A stretch of 64,000 nt of DNA from Auanema rhodensis. Lineage: Eukaryota; Nematoda; Chromadorea; Rhabditida; Rhabditidae. A program made the translations under genes and the position numbers. Shown one piece after another: positions 49,231 to 60,289 of the stretch; position 1 is the first letter of the stretch, and each line of letters starts with the position of its first letter. Location of the stretch: the NCBI GenBank assembly GCA_964057225.1, contig OZ059894.1, forward strand, positions 17,142,476 to 17,206,475, in the 5' to 3' direction. The notes below the pieces were generated by a model that searched no databases, had not been told where the DNA came from, and worked only from the letters and a program-made list of their open reading frames with translations.

Positions 49231-50273
49231 TCAGAAATATGGTCCATGAGCAGCATGAGCTCCACCGTGGGCTTGGTTGATCCATCCATTGTTATGTCCA
49301 GCTTGGTCTTGCTTTCCGTATCCGTATCCGTACTTGGAAGCATCATACTCATTTCCGTATCCATTCTGAGAAGCAGCATTTTTGCCGTAGTGTGAATGTC
49401 CGTCAGCATGATCAGCGGAAGCAGCATTGTATCCCTTCTTGTACCCGGAACCAGATCCGTCAGCGGAATGGCGAGATAAGGCGTTTTGGCGATCATAACC
49501 TTGAAAACATCTCAGATTTAATTTATAATATAATAAGATATAAATTGCATAAGATATAAATCGAAATTATATAAACAGATAGAAGTAGAATATTGGTGCA
49601 CTAACCCTCAGATCCATAATATCCTTTGGAGTAGCTTCCTTCAGGCCCAGATCCAGAAGTGAAATAAGAGTATTTCTTCATACCCTCAGCATCTACAATT
49701 GTTTGAATGATAATTGGCTTTCAAAACATTTAAATCGAATTAATGACTTATTCGAGGGTGCGTAAGGGCTTCTTAAGTACTCCTTTCAAGACACCTTAAT
49801 AGTCTCGAAAGAAGAAAAGGGTCCAAATGTAATGAAGAAATGGCAGAGAAACTAACCAGCGGCATTACGAGCCCCTTCATCGTGATGAGCATCATCGTAT
49901 CCCTCAGAAGCTCCGTTGTTGTAGTCCGAATGTCCATCAGCATATCCATTAGAGCCTTAATAATATAAATGATAAGAACTATTTTTTGCTATTTTTTGAT
50001 CCGGACCATAATTTCCTGCATTATATCCTTGGTGACCAGCAGCTCTATCATAATTAGCTCCATCGTATCCGTAACCATACCCAGCTAAGGATCCATAGTA
50101 ATCGTCATTGCTTTTACCCTGTATAAGGATTGAAGATGTGTTTCAAGAAAAATTGAAGTAATTACATATTTGGAATGATGATCACCATGATCATCATATC
50201 CTCCATAATAAGGAGGGAGGTAGCTTGCAGCAGCAACAGCAACAATGCAGGAAATGGCAAGGAAACGAGACAT
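49231..50273 (-). CDS. secreted Gly/Tyr/Asp/His-rich protein
   Basis: Probable extracellular structural protein; function not known and inferred only from composition. The minus-strand start at 50273 gives signal peptide MSRFLAISCIVAVAAAS, then YLPPYYGGYDDHGDHHSKY. Further exons read DYYGSLAGYGYGYDGANYD, GSNGYADGHSDYNNGASEGY, KKYSYFTSGSGPEGSYSKGY and finally SADHADGHSHYGKNAASQN with GGAHAAHGPYF-stop (stop at 49231-49233). Short introns separate about five exons. It has no cysteine, and His/Asp pairs (DDHGDHH, DDAHHDEG) could bind metal. Codons are GC-richer than the surroundings. A long (TA)n tract sits just upstream of the start codon. Confidence 0.8.
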
Positions 50274-50279
50274 GTCTAG

Positions 50280-50282
<3 letters not shown>

Positions 50283-50333
<51 letters not shown>
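50283..50333. repeat. (TA)n microsatellite
   Basis: About 25 uninterrupted TA units, 10 bp upstream of the start codon of the preceding minus-strand gene, so within its leader or promoter. Confidence 0.95.
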
Positions 50334-50337
<4 letters not shown>

Positions 50338-51175
50338 TATGATTCGAAAAGAGAAATTCAAATACACTTAAGTATGAATCTTCACAAGTAAATGTTAATC
50401 AAAAGAAAGAATTAAAGAATATAAATGATTGATGAAGTGATGTATTTGTTGGAATCATGCTTGGTTTATATACTGACTGAAGTAAGTCAGGAATGTATGT
50501 TAGTACGTGGATCGCCTCATTGATCAGCAATTTTTTTGAATCGAAACAACTATTATGTAGTATTATGTAGTGGCTTCCTCCTGTCATTCTTCGAACTTTT
50601 TTATAAAAATAATAGTATTAGAAAAAAGTAGATTTATCTAACTATGCTGCCTTGAAATTCACTACTTCTGATTCGCTTTTTATGTTTTTAATTCTTGTCA
50701 TATAGTACAATATGAATGCAATAATATTAGTTATTACGAAATAAATAAATATATATATATATATATTTATACTTTATACTTTATATACATAAGTATAATG
50801 ATAATCTCATGTTTTCCTTAAAATCACATATTTTTGATTTTCGTGTGAAAAGTATTATTAGCCTTTTCTTTCAAACTTTAGATCTTATTGCAGTTAATGA
50901 ATTTCAGAAAAAAAACTTTAATTCCTCAGCGTTTCCTCTTAGTTTAAACAATAGAGAAAACAACATCCTTGACAGCATCATCATCACCATCCAATTTCAG
51001 AAGAGGAGAAGCCAATCAGCTTTGCACGTCCCAAGTAAATTGGAACCTCTCCTAACCACTAATCTTTTTCCTTCTAAAACTTGCCGGCTGCTTCGCCATG
51101 AACGTTTTCCCTCATTGTTGTTACTCACACTAATAAAATCCTTTATTGATATTTTAATTTAAAATCTATTCAGAC
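50334..51175. other. intergenic between divergent genes
   Basis: AT-rich, with a shorter TA tract at about 50750-50768. An open frame at 50809-51162 has no recognisable content. The shared region is presumably the promoter DNA for the Gly-rich gene (-) and nmr-1 (+). Confidence 0.45.
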
Positions 51176-54100
51176 ATGCATTTTTCTGGTATTTGGTTTT
51201 TTATTTTAATAATTGCCATTGAATCATTGGACTTGACCCCGAAATCACTGCGAAAACCTTTACTTACAGCTAAACGAGTCAATAAACAAAATATTACCAT
51301 TGGATTAGTTTATCAAGTTTATAAATAAAAATTTATATGCCCTGTAATTTAAAATTTTACAGCATTACGCTAACCGATCGAAAGCTTACGAGAAGGCTTT
51401 TAAAGAAATTATCAGAAAAATAAATGAAGGAACTGCCGTTTCGTGAGTTCATTCCAAATATCTTCTTTTTTTTTCAAATCGAATTCATTTTGTAGATCAT
51501 TGAGACGTTTACCAGAACGATTTAATTTTACCGGAGTTGATTGCATTCTACCAACTGGAGTGTTCTATGTTCGCGAAGTCATCGATTGCATCTGTAATCG
51601 TTTAGTAGAAAATCAGGTGTGTGTTAAACTAGGGACTCAAACCTAACAACAAAAAAGAATCATCAGTTAATTTTATTAAAGGTTTCTTTGATAATTTTTG
51701 CAACTGCTTCCGAGACATATGATTCAACAACTGCAGCCGAACAGTACTTTCTCACTATGGCCAGTTATACTGGTATACCCGTACTTGCATGGAATGCTGA
51801 TAATTCTGGGTTTTCATTTGAAAAAGTTTACTCATAAATAATAATAACAAGGTTAACTTAATTTATTTCGATTTTCAGAATCTATCCTCTTATCGAATTC
51901 TTCAAATGGCTCCACCAATCGAGCATCAAATACGGTTATACTTCTTATTGATCTCAATGATTTTTCTTTATTTAGTGCTATGATAGCTTTACTTCAACGA
52001 TATAATTGGTCGAAATTTGGAATTGTGACATCTGATATGGCTGGATCCGAGCAATTTATCAAAAGTGTTCGAGAAGAAATAGCTGATGCTAGTAATAAAT
52101 CTGCTAAGTAGATTTGTTGCTTAATTTTTATTTTTTGAATTGTTATATTACAGATTTGAAATAATGTTTCATTGTCACTTACAAGTAAATAACTCAACAG
52201 ATGTTTCGCTAAAGCTTCAAGATCTTAAACAAAGTCAAGCGAAAATAATTTTACTTTATTCAACTGCTGCTCAAGCTCGACTCATATTTGAGGTAAATGT
52301 GTAATTATATTCAATGTTTATATTCAATTAATATAATATAGCAAGCAATTCCTCTTGGTTTAACGAATGACAAATACTTATGGGTTGGAACACAATCAGT
52401 AAAAGGTACACAGACTTCGGTGACAGGAGAATATCAACCTGGAATGTTGAGTGTTAACTTTCACACAGGTAAAAAGCGCTTTTTATAATAAAATGTTTTC
52501 GAATTTCAAGTTTCAAACGCAATGTTTGCTCCCAGAGATGATATAATTCCACTAATTATACAATTAGCGCCTAAGGTGAGACAATAATCTCAATTTGTGA
52601 AAAAAAATTTTCAAATTTTTAGCTTTTTGGAGCGGCTTTACAGCAGGTCCCATCGAATATAACCGATTCTGTGCGTTCAAATTCTTCTTGCAAAAGAAAT
52701 GTTGAGTCTAGCTGGGCAAATGGGGAATATATCTACAAGTATGACATAAAGAAAAATATTTTGAAAAAAGCTGGTAACAGGTTGATGAGACAATCATTCG
52801 TGAAAGGAAATCCTTTTCACGTTGATGATGGATATGATTCGTTTTTCTATGTTTTCAATAAGAATGGACGATTGAGAAATTCAGTATTACAAATTTCAAA
52901 TTTGCGAAGAAATAATAAAGGAACTTTATACTGGGATAGAGTATGTTTGATGTTATTTTTTGTGATCGGATTTATATCGATAATGTTTTTTTGGGTGGGA
53001 ACTTTTATTAGTAATGAATTAAAAATGGCAGATGTTGAGTGGCCAGGTGGTCGAGCAAATCCTCCAATGGGAACTGCAGACAAATTTCACGTGAAAGTAG
53101 GTTAAGATTTAGTTAAAAATCATTGAAGACTATATTGCAGGTTGTAACACTACATGAACCTCCATTCATAACAGTTTCTGATATAGATCCAGACACTGGC
53201 CGATGCCCAGGAAATCAAGGATCAATATGCGATTGGGGAGATGTTGAAATTGAAGACGAGTCAGGCAACAGAAGGTAAAACTGTAACATATGATAAATAA
53301 GTTAAAAGCTTTAGAAATGAAACATTGTGGAAATGCTGCTCTGGATACTGCGTTGACTTATTGAACAAGTTAGCAAGTGATATAGGATTTACCTATACCT
53401 TGTATAAAGTTCGAGATGAAAAATGGGGTTTAAAAACAGTATGTTCATGACAGTTTCACATATTTAATCTATCCGAATCTAATCCAAATTAGGAACATGG
53501 GTGGAATGGATTGATTGCAGATCTGATAAACAACAAAGCTGACATGTGTGTCACCTCATTAAAGTTAAACTCTGAGAGAGCAAGAGATATTGATTTCTCT
53601 TTACCTTTCTTAGAAACAGGAATTGCAATAATCGTCAAAATTCGTAGTGGAGTACTAAGTCCCACAGCATTTCTTGGTAAGAAAATTAATCAAAAATTTT
53701 AAAAAATGTTGATTTTTTTTTAATTTGATTCTTACTTATTGATAATGTCAGTTACGGACCTCAAAATATGATTTATTTTTAAAATTTAAAACGTGGGCCG
53801 AGCCGGGGATCGATCCCGGGACCTCTCGCACCCTAAGCGAGAATCATACCACTAGACCACTCGGCCTGAAGTTCCTTGGCAACCATGTTCAAGCCTTGCT
53901 GATACCGTTTCAAGTTCGAATTAGTTTTATATTAAGCTTTTGTTTCGTTCCGGGTTCTATATAACAAACAAAACATTACTTTTAAATGATATGAAAAGAA
54001 TCAATCCAATAGAGAAAATATTCAATGCATATAGACAAAACTGATAAGAAAGGTGTTGGGAATCGCTGATATTCTTTAAACCATTATATTACATTTTAAG

Positions 54101-56298
54101 AGAAAATTTTAGAAGAATGAAACGGAGAAAACAATTGTTTTCAAGTTCTAACAACCTTATATTTTCGGATTGTATATGCTTATCAATGTTCAGAGCCATT
54201 TGAGTACTCCACGTGGGTTATTATTCTTTTTGTAAGCATACAAGGTGCTGCATTCTCAATTTTCATATTTGAATGGGTTTCACCATATTCTTTTAATATG
54301 CAAAAATATCCACCGCCTGGTCAGTTTTTTCATATATAATTTTTTTTAGACTACTATTCTAGATCACAAGTTTTCATTGTGTAGATCGTTTTGGTTAGTT
54401 TGGGCTACATTGTTCAGTGCTAGTGTTTCTACTGGTTTGTTGTATCTGTATTCATTATATGTTTTGTGATTTTATATGTACCAAAAAGCTCTGTTTCGAG
54501 ATTCATGGCTCTTGTTTGGGCAGCTTTTGGATTGACATTTTTGGCTGTCTATACAGCAAACCTTGCTGCTTTCATGATAACTAGAGTACAATTTTACGAT
54601 CTGAGTGGTATACATGATTCTATGGTAAGGTCGAGTACGTAGGTATAGTATATCCTATCCCCTTCCTTTAGTTAAGCCCACCCATAGCCAAGTAAATGCT
54701 ATAGCGCCTACATTGCTTACTTTTTGACATCTTTTAAAGCAACATTCTTTTGGAACAAATTTTGCTTGCTAACTCAAGTTGAGCATTTCGTGACCCACAT
54801 AATTAGCATATGATGTAAAAATAACTTTTTCCAAAAAGGCCGTCATATTTCTAGGCTTGAAAAACAGTTTCTTACTTCAAAAATCTTACATTAAAGATCA
54901 CAAACAAGTAATTGTAATAGTTTTTAACATAAATTTGATAGATCTTTATTTCTCATAGGTGCCAAGATCCAAATTAATAGGTTTCTAAAGGTTCAGTATG
55001 CCTTCAGTAAAAGGTTGTGCTTTCGATGAGCCACACTTTTATATTTAAAGAATTTAGTCTTATTGTTATGGTTTGTTGTATTTACAAGCAGGGCTTCCAT
55101 AATCAAATATTTCATTTAAATCTAAATCTAAACTATGAGTCATAAGGCTCTCAGAAAAAATGAACTTTGTGATTTTAGTTGACTTATCCGGCTGATCAAA
55201 ATCCTCCATTTCGTTATGGAACTGTTGATGGGGGCAATACTCATGAGACCATGAAACGTAATTGGCAACAAATGCATGATTACGTGAAGAAAAATAATTT
55301 TTTTCGAATGAATATTTCTGCTGGAGTCGATGCTGTTAGAAATGAGTTCTTGTTTTTTTTTGCAATTCATAGTTATTATTGTTATTCAAGAGAACTAGAT
55401 GCTTTTATATATGATGCCGTTGTCTTGGACTATTGGGCAGGAAAAGATGCCAATTGTGAACTTATGATGGTTTTTTAAAATACTGTTTGAATATTAATTA
55501 ATCTCTCTATATTAGGTTGGAAAATGGGCAAGTATGACAGGATATGGCATTGGTTTTCCTAAAAATTCTCCATATACTGCGATGGTTAATCAATATATGC
55601 TACAATATCAACAAAAAGGTGAAAATTTACATTAACCAATTATATTAGTGTCTTTTCAGGTGATCTGGAACGCCTACAAAATTTCTGGTTAACGGGTGCT
55701 TGTTCACCGGATAGTCATGGGCAAACTCATTCAGCACCACTGGGAGTTGAAAATTTTCTGTCAGCTTTTTTTTTATTAGCAGGAGGAATTGTAATATTCA
55801 TATATTTTTCTTGAAACAATTATAAAATTTAGATTATGGCAATGATTGTTTTAGGGTGTGAATATATTTATTGTAGACATATCAGAATGCCTCTTCAAAG
55901 GTTAGATCCAAATGGCTGGTGTGGCATTATCAGTATGGTTAGTTTCGAATGTTTCTTGTGTTTTCTAATATATGTATATCTGAATAATTATGAATAAACA
56001 ACAGTTTTAATTAAACAAAATAATATATTCGAAATTGAAAATAAAATATAATTATAGTCAATGGGAAAGTCTTTAACACTACCAGAAGCTGTTGATCGGG
56101 TGCAAGAATGGAGATCACGAACACAATCATTAGCGAGTAATACATCTCCGATTCCGAGAAGAAAACACTTAGGATCGTAAGAAATATTCATGTAGAACTA
56201 CTCAAAGGTTGTATTTCAGAACAATATTCAAACCTAAAATTTTAATAGAACAGCCTAATGCTAAGAGACAATTCCTCCAAGTTGAAAGTAATCTGTGA
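51176..56298 (+). CDS. nmr-1: NMDA-type ionotropic glutamate receptor subunit (GluN1-like)
   Basis: Ligand-gated cation channel subunit of neurons. The start at 51176 follows TATTCAG; signal peptide [17 protein letters not shown]. The amino-terminal domain occupies exons from 51.2 to about 53.1 kb ([41 protein letters not shown]). Ligand lobe S1 is at 53140-53675 ([38 protein letters not shown]). The pore exons lie at 54191-54623, with [20 protein letters not shown] and the gating motif [11 protein letters not shown]2 follows ([45 protein letters not shown]), then M4 near 55840. The tail reads [12 protein letters not shown] and ends at TGA 56296-56298 after one last intron. One intron contains an antisense tRNA-Pro. 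The splice joining GVST to [10 protein letters not shown] lacks a usable AG at the expected site. The pore exons are duplicated downstream. Confidence 0.9.
53785..54824. repeat. 1.04-kb segmental duplication, source copy inside nmr-1
   Basis: Matches 56706-57745 at a constant offset of 2,921 with no difference that I could find. Contains an antisense tRNA-Pro, the intron remainder, three nmr-1 pore exons and part of the next intron. Confidence 0.95.
53795..53866 (-). tRNA. tRNA-Pro (AGG) inside an nmr-1 intron, antisense
   Basis: Complete cloverleaf, same sequence as the copy at 12109. It ends in a TTTT-containing stretch (minus-strand CACGTTTTAAATTTT), so it has a pol III terminator. The host intron (about 53676-54190) is roughly ten times longer than typical here. 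Confidence 0.96.
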
Positions 56299-56570
56299 AA
56301 AGAATCTGATGCTAAGTATATTATAAACATCTTTCTGTATCTTTGTTAAGCTTCAAAACGATTATTGAAATGGTGTAGTCACGCATTGTTTTCACTGTTT
56401 GTTCTCCTCTCTACTTTATTCTCTCCCAGAATCTCCTCCTCTTTTCTCGTCTTCTCACTTCTGGCTTCTCTGTGGCACAATGAGCATAATTGATCGAACG
56501 CTACATGTCCCCAAGTTTTAAGTTTTAAACTTGTAATATTACATTTAAATATCATATTCGTAAGATTACA

Positions 56571-56787
56571 TACTTGTCCATAATTATTTTTAACTGAATA
56601 TTATTAACCTAATATCTATAGGTGAACACTCAAGCTTAAAATTAATTGAATTTCAAGAGAACTGCAACTATATACTAAGAAGAAGTACACTTCTCGAAAC
56701 AAAATATTAAAACGTGGGCCGAGCCGGGGATCGATCCCGGGACCTCTCGCACCCTAAGCGAGAATCATACCACTAGACCACTCGGCC
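56571..56787 (-). repeat. inverted partial copy of the 247-bp tRNA repeat unit
   Basis: The minus strand of 56571-56715 aligns with the 3' spacer of the 59-62 kb array unit (CGAGAAGTGTACTTCTTCTT, then TGAAATTCAATTAATTTTAA and GTTCACCTATAGATAT with few changes). Homology ends on the far side of the tRNA, where nmr-1 intron sequence begins. Confidence 0.85.
56716..56787 (-). tRNA. tRNA-Pro (AGG), duplicated copy
   Basis: Identical to 53795-53866. One flank (higher coordinates) is nmr-1 intron DNA and the other is array spacer, so this gene sits exactly at a junction between two sequence contexts. Confidence 0.96.
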
Positions 56788-57111
56788 TGAAGTTCCTTGG
56801 CAACCATGTTCAAGCCTTGCTGATACCGTTTCAAGTTCGAATTAGTTTTATATTAAGCTTTTGTTTCGTTCCGGGTTCTATATAACAAACAAAACATTAC
56901 TTTTAAATGATATGAAAAGAATCAATCCAATAGAGAAAATATTCAATGCATATAGACAAAACTGATAAGAAAGGTGTTGGGAATCGCTGATATTCTTTAA
57001 ACCATTATATTACATTTTAAGAGAAAATTTTAGAAGAATGAAACGGAGAAAACAATTGTTTTCAAGTTCTAACAACCTTATATTTTCGGATTGTATATGC
57101 TTATCAATGTT

Positions 57112-57544
57112 CAGAGCCATTTGAGTACTCCACGTGGGTTATTATTCTTTTTGTAAGCATACAAGGTGCTGCATTCTCAATTTTCATATTTGAATGGGTT
57201 TCACCATATTCTTTTAATATGCAAAAATATCCACCGCCTGGTCAGTTTTTTCATATATAATTTTTTTTAGACTACTATTCTAGATCACAAGTTTTCATTG
57301 TGTAGATCGTTTTGGTTAGTTTGGGCTACATTGTTCAGTGCTAGTGTTTCTACTGGTTTGTTGTATCTGTATTCATTATATGTTTTGTGATTTTATATGT
57401 ACCAAAAAGCTCTGTTTCGAGATTCATGGCTCTTGTTTGGGCAGCTTTTGGATTGACATTTTTGGCTGTCTATACAGCAAACCTTGCTGCTTTCATGATA
57501 ACTAGAGTACAATTTTACGATCTGAGTGGTATACATGATTCTAT
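57112..57544 (+). pseudogene. nmr-1 pore-exon fragment (duplicate)
   Basis: Carries the exons encoding [18 protein letters not shown] through [13 protein letters not shown] and SGIHDSM, with the same splice signals, but no ligand-binding exons on either side. It lies beyond the nmr-1 stop codon, so it should not contribute to the receptor unless read-through splicing occurs. Confidence 0.85.
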
Positions 57545-57745
57545 GGTAAGGTCGAGTACGTAGGTATAGTATATCCTATCCCCTTCCTTTAGTTAAGCCC
57601 ACCCATAGCCAAGTAAATGCTATAGCGCCTACATTGCTTACTTTTTGACATCTTTTAAAGCAACATTCTTTTGGAACAAATTTTGCTTGCTAACTCAAGT
57701 TGAGCATTTCGTGACCCACATAATTAGCATATGATGTAAAAATAA

Positions 57746-58100
57746 TACACAGAACTTAGGTAATGAAATGTGTAGAATCTGAATATAGAATTAATATTTG
57801 GCTATGATCCATCTGTTTTCCGGAAAAAGGGTTTATACCGAGCCCATTCATAATAATGTTCACAAAATAAGTTTAGGTTGTGCACACGATGGGATCAGTA
57901 AATCCAACTTTATATTTATTCGACTGTAAGCTATATTGTTTACATTGACCTCACGTTACAAAAAAAAAATTTTTTTTTTGAATAGGGTAATAAGACCGTG
58001 GGAAAGGCGGGCTTTAAGTATTGGCGGGAACCGGGTTCTCAAGTCAATTCTATCAGTAAAACACTTCATATTTTTGTTTCGAGCCTCACGGTTGGTCGCT
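57746..58100. other. unique sequence, possible retroelement 5' region
   Basis: Between the nmr-1 duplicate and the gag-like ORF. Contains an A9/T10 palindrome (about 57960-57979) and a GC-richer stretch (GGGAAAGGCGGGC) from about 58000. It may be the leader of the retroelement; its left boundary is not defined. Confidence 0.4.
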
Positions 58101-59159
58101 ATGGCCCCTGCTCGCACTACCAAGAAGGGACAAGCCCCTGATCATGAGCCTGCCCCGAAAAGAGGCCGCTCATCCGTCTCGATCTCATCAGACGGCTCTT
58201 TGGAATCTTCACGACGTGATGGCCGTCTCACACCTACGGACTCAACCTAAGGCGATCACTCGGTAAACTCCCATGAAGAACTCGATCAAGTTCGACATGA
58301 CTCCTCGGACGAGGACGACTTCGTGTCCATGCCACCAGAATCTCAAGGACCTAGAACCAGGCCTGTAGTCCGCCTCTCCGGTTCCGAACTTGCCGACTTT
58401 GAGCGTCTTGCCTCCGGTTGCTCCATGACGCACACCGAAAGAGCCGACATCTTATCTGAGCTTCCAATACTCGATTCTCCATTCGCCCGTCTACCATGCC
58501 TGGATGAGAAATACACCACCCACGTGGATAGCTCAGTCAAGCCATCAGTGAAGATCAGCGAGGCTGACATCAGGGCCTCTTACGAGAACACGCTCAATGC
58601 GCTCGCCGGCCTACGGATCATCAGGAAACTTGCGAAAATCGATAACAAGTCTCCGCTTTCCTCCAAACAACAGGCATACATCAACGTGACAGAAAGATTC
58701 CTCAGCGCCAATATCAAGACGGATTATACTCACCTCAGAGAGATCGCACTTCTTGAAATGAAGTACTCTCAGCCCATCAAGGCTATGCCTATTAATCTTT
58801 ATTCTCAGGACTCAGTCCCGGAACTCTTCGAAAAGAAGCTAAGGGCAGAACTCTCGGCTTTCTCAGAACTCTCTAGAAACTCAAGAACCAATTCAAGTTC
58901 ACGAGATCATCAACGTCCGTCATCGAACCAACGATCGGGACCATCAACACAACCCACCCACAAGGCTAACTCCTATAGCAGGTGCGTCCATTTTCGAGCA
59001 GGTGCTCTTTCGTCCCACCAAGACTTTTGGGGTTCCCTCTCTAAAGACCAGGATATCTTTCAGACGGTAAAAGGCTACCGCCTCCCTTTCGCAGGGAGTT
59101 AACCTAAGCGCCTTCTGTCAAATCTGACATCGTTACCGCAATCCCTTAGGTTTTATTAC
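58101..59159 (+). mobile_element. truncated DIRS/PAT-like retroelement: gag and start of RT, degenerate
   Basis: One continuous reading frame from ATG 58101 is broken by two in-frame TAA codons (58248-58250 and 59100-59102). The start is MAPARTTKKGQAPDHEPAPK with basic/Ser-rich sequence, then an acidic DSSDEDDF block and a gag-like middle (DFERLASGCSMTHTERADIL; NALAGLRIIRKLAKID). The end reads FRAGALSSHQDFWGSLSKD, then TVKGYRLPF and, past the second stop, PKRLLSNLTSLPQSLRFYY. The pattern GAL...W..L.KD...V.GYR.PF is typical of the region just before the RT palm in DIRS-type elements, to which the nematode PAT elements belong. The rest of RT, RNase H and the tyrosine recombinase are absent. Codons are much GC-richer than local DNA. 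The element stops exactly inside a tRNA T-arm at 59159/59160. Confidence 0.7.
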
Positions 59160-59181
59160 GGATCGATCCCCGGCTCGGCCC
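59160..59181 (+). pseudogene. 3' fragment of tRNA-Pro (T-arm and acceptor end)
   Basis: The last 22 nt of tRNA-Pro fused to the retroelement fragment. Its end is exactly 247 bp before the end of the first complete array tRNA, so it is the remains of the first unit. The 5' half of this tRNA is not found on the other side of the element. Confidence 0.9.
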
Positions 59182-59356
59182 ACGTTTTAACATTTTGTTG
59201 CGAGAAGTGTACTTCTTCTTCGTATTTAGTTTAAGTTCTCTTGAAATTCAATTGATTTTAAGCTTTAGTATTCACCTCTAGATATCAGATTAATAATATT
59301 CAGTTAAAAATATATATGGAAAAGTAGAAGGTTCATCGTAGTGAATGGATATTTCA

Positions 59357-59428
59357 GGCCGAGTGGTCTAGTGGTATGATTCTCGCTTAGGGTGCGAGAG
59401 GTCCCGGGATCGATCCCCGGCTTGGCCC
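59357..59428 (+). tRNA. tRNA-Pro (AGG), array unit 1
   Basis: Complete; acceptor 3' strand is CTTGGCC, so one G-C pair becomes G-U (position 5-68). Confidence 0.94.
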
Positions 59429-59603
59429 ACGTTTTAACATTTTGTTTCGAGAAGTGTACTTCTTCTTAGTATTTAGTGGAAGTTCTCTTGAAATTCAATT
59501 AATTTTAACCTTGAGTGTTCACCTATAGATATCAGATTAATAATATTCAGTTAAAAATAATTATGGAAAAGTAGGAGGTTCATCGTAGTGAATGGATATT
59601 TCA

Positions 59604-59675
59604 GGCCGAGTGGTCTAGTGGTATGATTCTCGCTTAGGGTGCGAGAGGTCCCGGGATCGATCCCCGGCTCGGCCC
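59604..59675 (+). tRNA. tRNA-Pro (AGG), array unit 2
   Basis: Complete, consensus sequence, all stems paired. Confidence 0.96.
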
Positions 59676-59850
59676 ACGTTTTAACATTTTGTTTCGAGAA
59701 GTGTACTTCTTCTTAGTATTTAGTGGAAGTTCTCTTGAAATTCAATTAATTTTAACCTTGAGTGTTCAGCTATAGATATCAGATTAATAATATTCAGTTA
59801 AAAATAATTATGGAAAAGTAGGAGGTTCATCGTAGTGAATGGATATTTCA

Positions 59851-59895
59851 GGCCGAGTGGTCTAGTGGTATGATTCTCGCTTAGGGTGCGAGAGG
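59851..59895 (+). pseudogene. truncated tRNA-Pro (5' 45 nt), array unit 3
   Basis: Acceptor 5' strand, D-arm and anticodon arm only. Cut at GCGAGAGG and joined to ATATCAG of the spacer. Lacks the B-box, T-arm and terminator. The A-box is intact. Confidence 0.95.
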
Positions 59896-59970
59896 ATATC
59901 AGATTAATAATATTCAGTTAAAAATAATTATGGAAAAGTAGGAGGTTCATCGTAGTGAATGGATATTTCA

Positions 59971-60042
59971 GGCCGAGTGGTCTAGTGGTATGATTCTCGC
60001 TTAGGGTGCGAGAGGTCCCGGGATCGATCCCCGGCTCGGCCC
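59971..60042 (+). tRNA. tRNA-Pro (AGG), array unit 4
   Basis: Complete consensus copy; first unit of the second 614-bp block. Confidence 0.96.
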
Positions 60043-60217
60043 ACGTTTTAACATTTTGTTTCGAGAAGTGTACTTCTTCTTAGTATTTAGTGGAAGTTCT
60101 CTTGAAATTCAATTAATTTTAACCTTGAGTGTTCACCTATAGATATCAGATTAATAATATTCAGTTAAAAATAATTATGGAAAAGTAGGAGGTTCATCGT
60201 AGTGAATGGATATTTCA

Positions 60218-60289
60218 GGCCGAGTGGTCTAGTGGTATGATTCTCGCTTAGGGTGCGAGAGGTCCCGGGATCGATCCCCGGCTCGGCCC
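60218..60289 (+). tRNA. tRNA-Pro (AGG), array unit 5
   Basis: Complete consensus copy. Confidence 0.96.

Larger units (their letters stand above)
56706..57745. repeat. 1.04-kb segmental duplication, downstream copy
   Basis: Direct copy of 53785-54824. Homology ends at GATGTAAAAATAA, after which the sequence continues TACACAGAAC instead of the nmr-1 intron. Confidence 0.95.

Noticed and set aside
50809-51162. 117-codon plus-strand open frame upstream of nmr-1
   Set aside because: No signal peptide, domain or splice evidence. It ends 14 bp before the nmr-1 start and looks like promoter DNA.
58101-59159. Host protein-coding gene
   Set aside because: In-frame stops, composition unlike neighbours, and a conserved pre-RT motif (V-GYR-PF) at the end point to a retroelement fragment.
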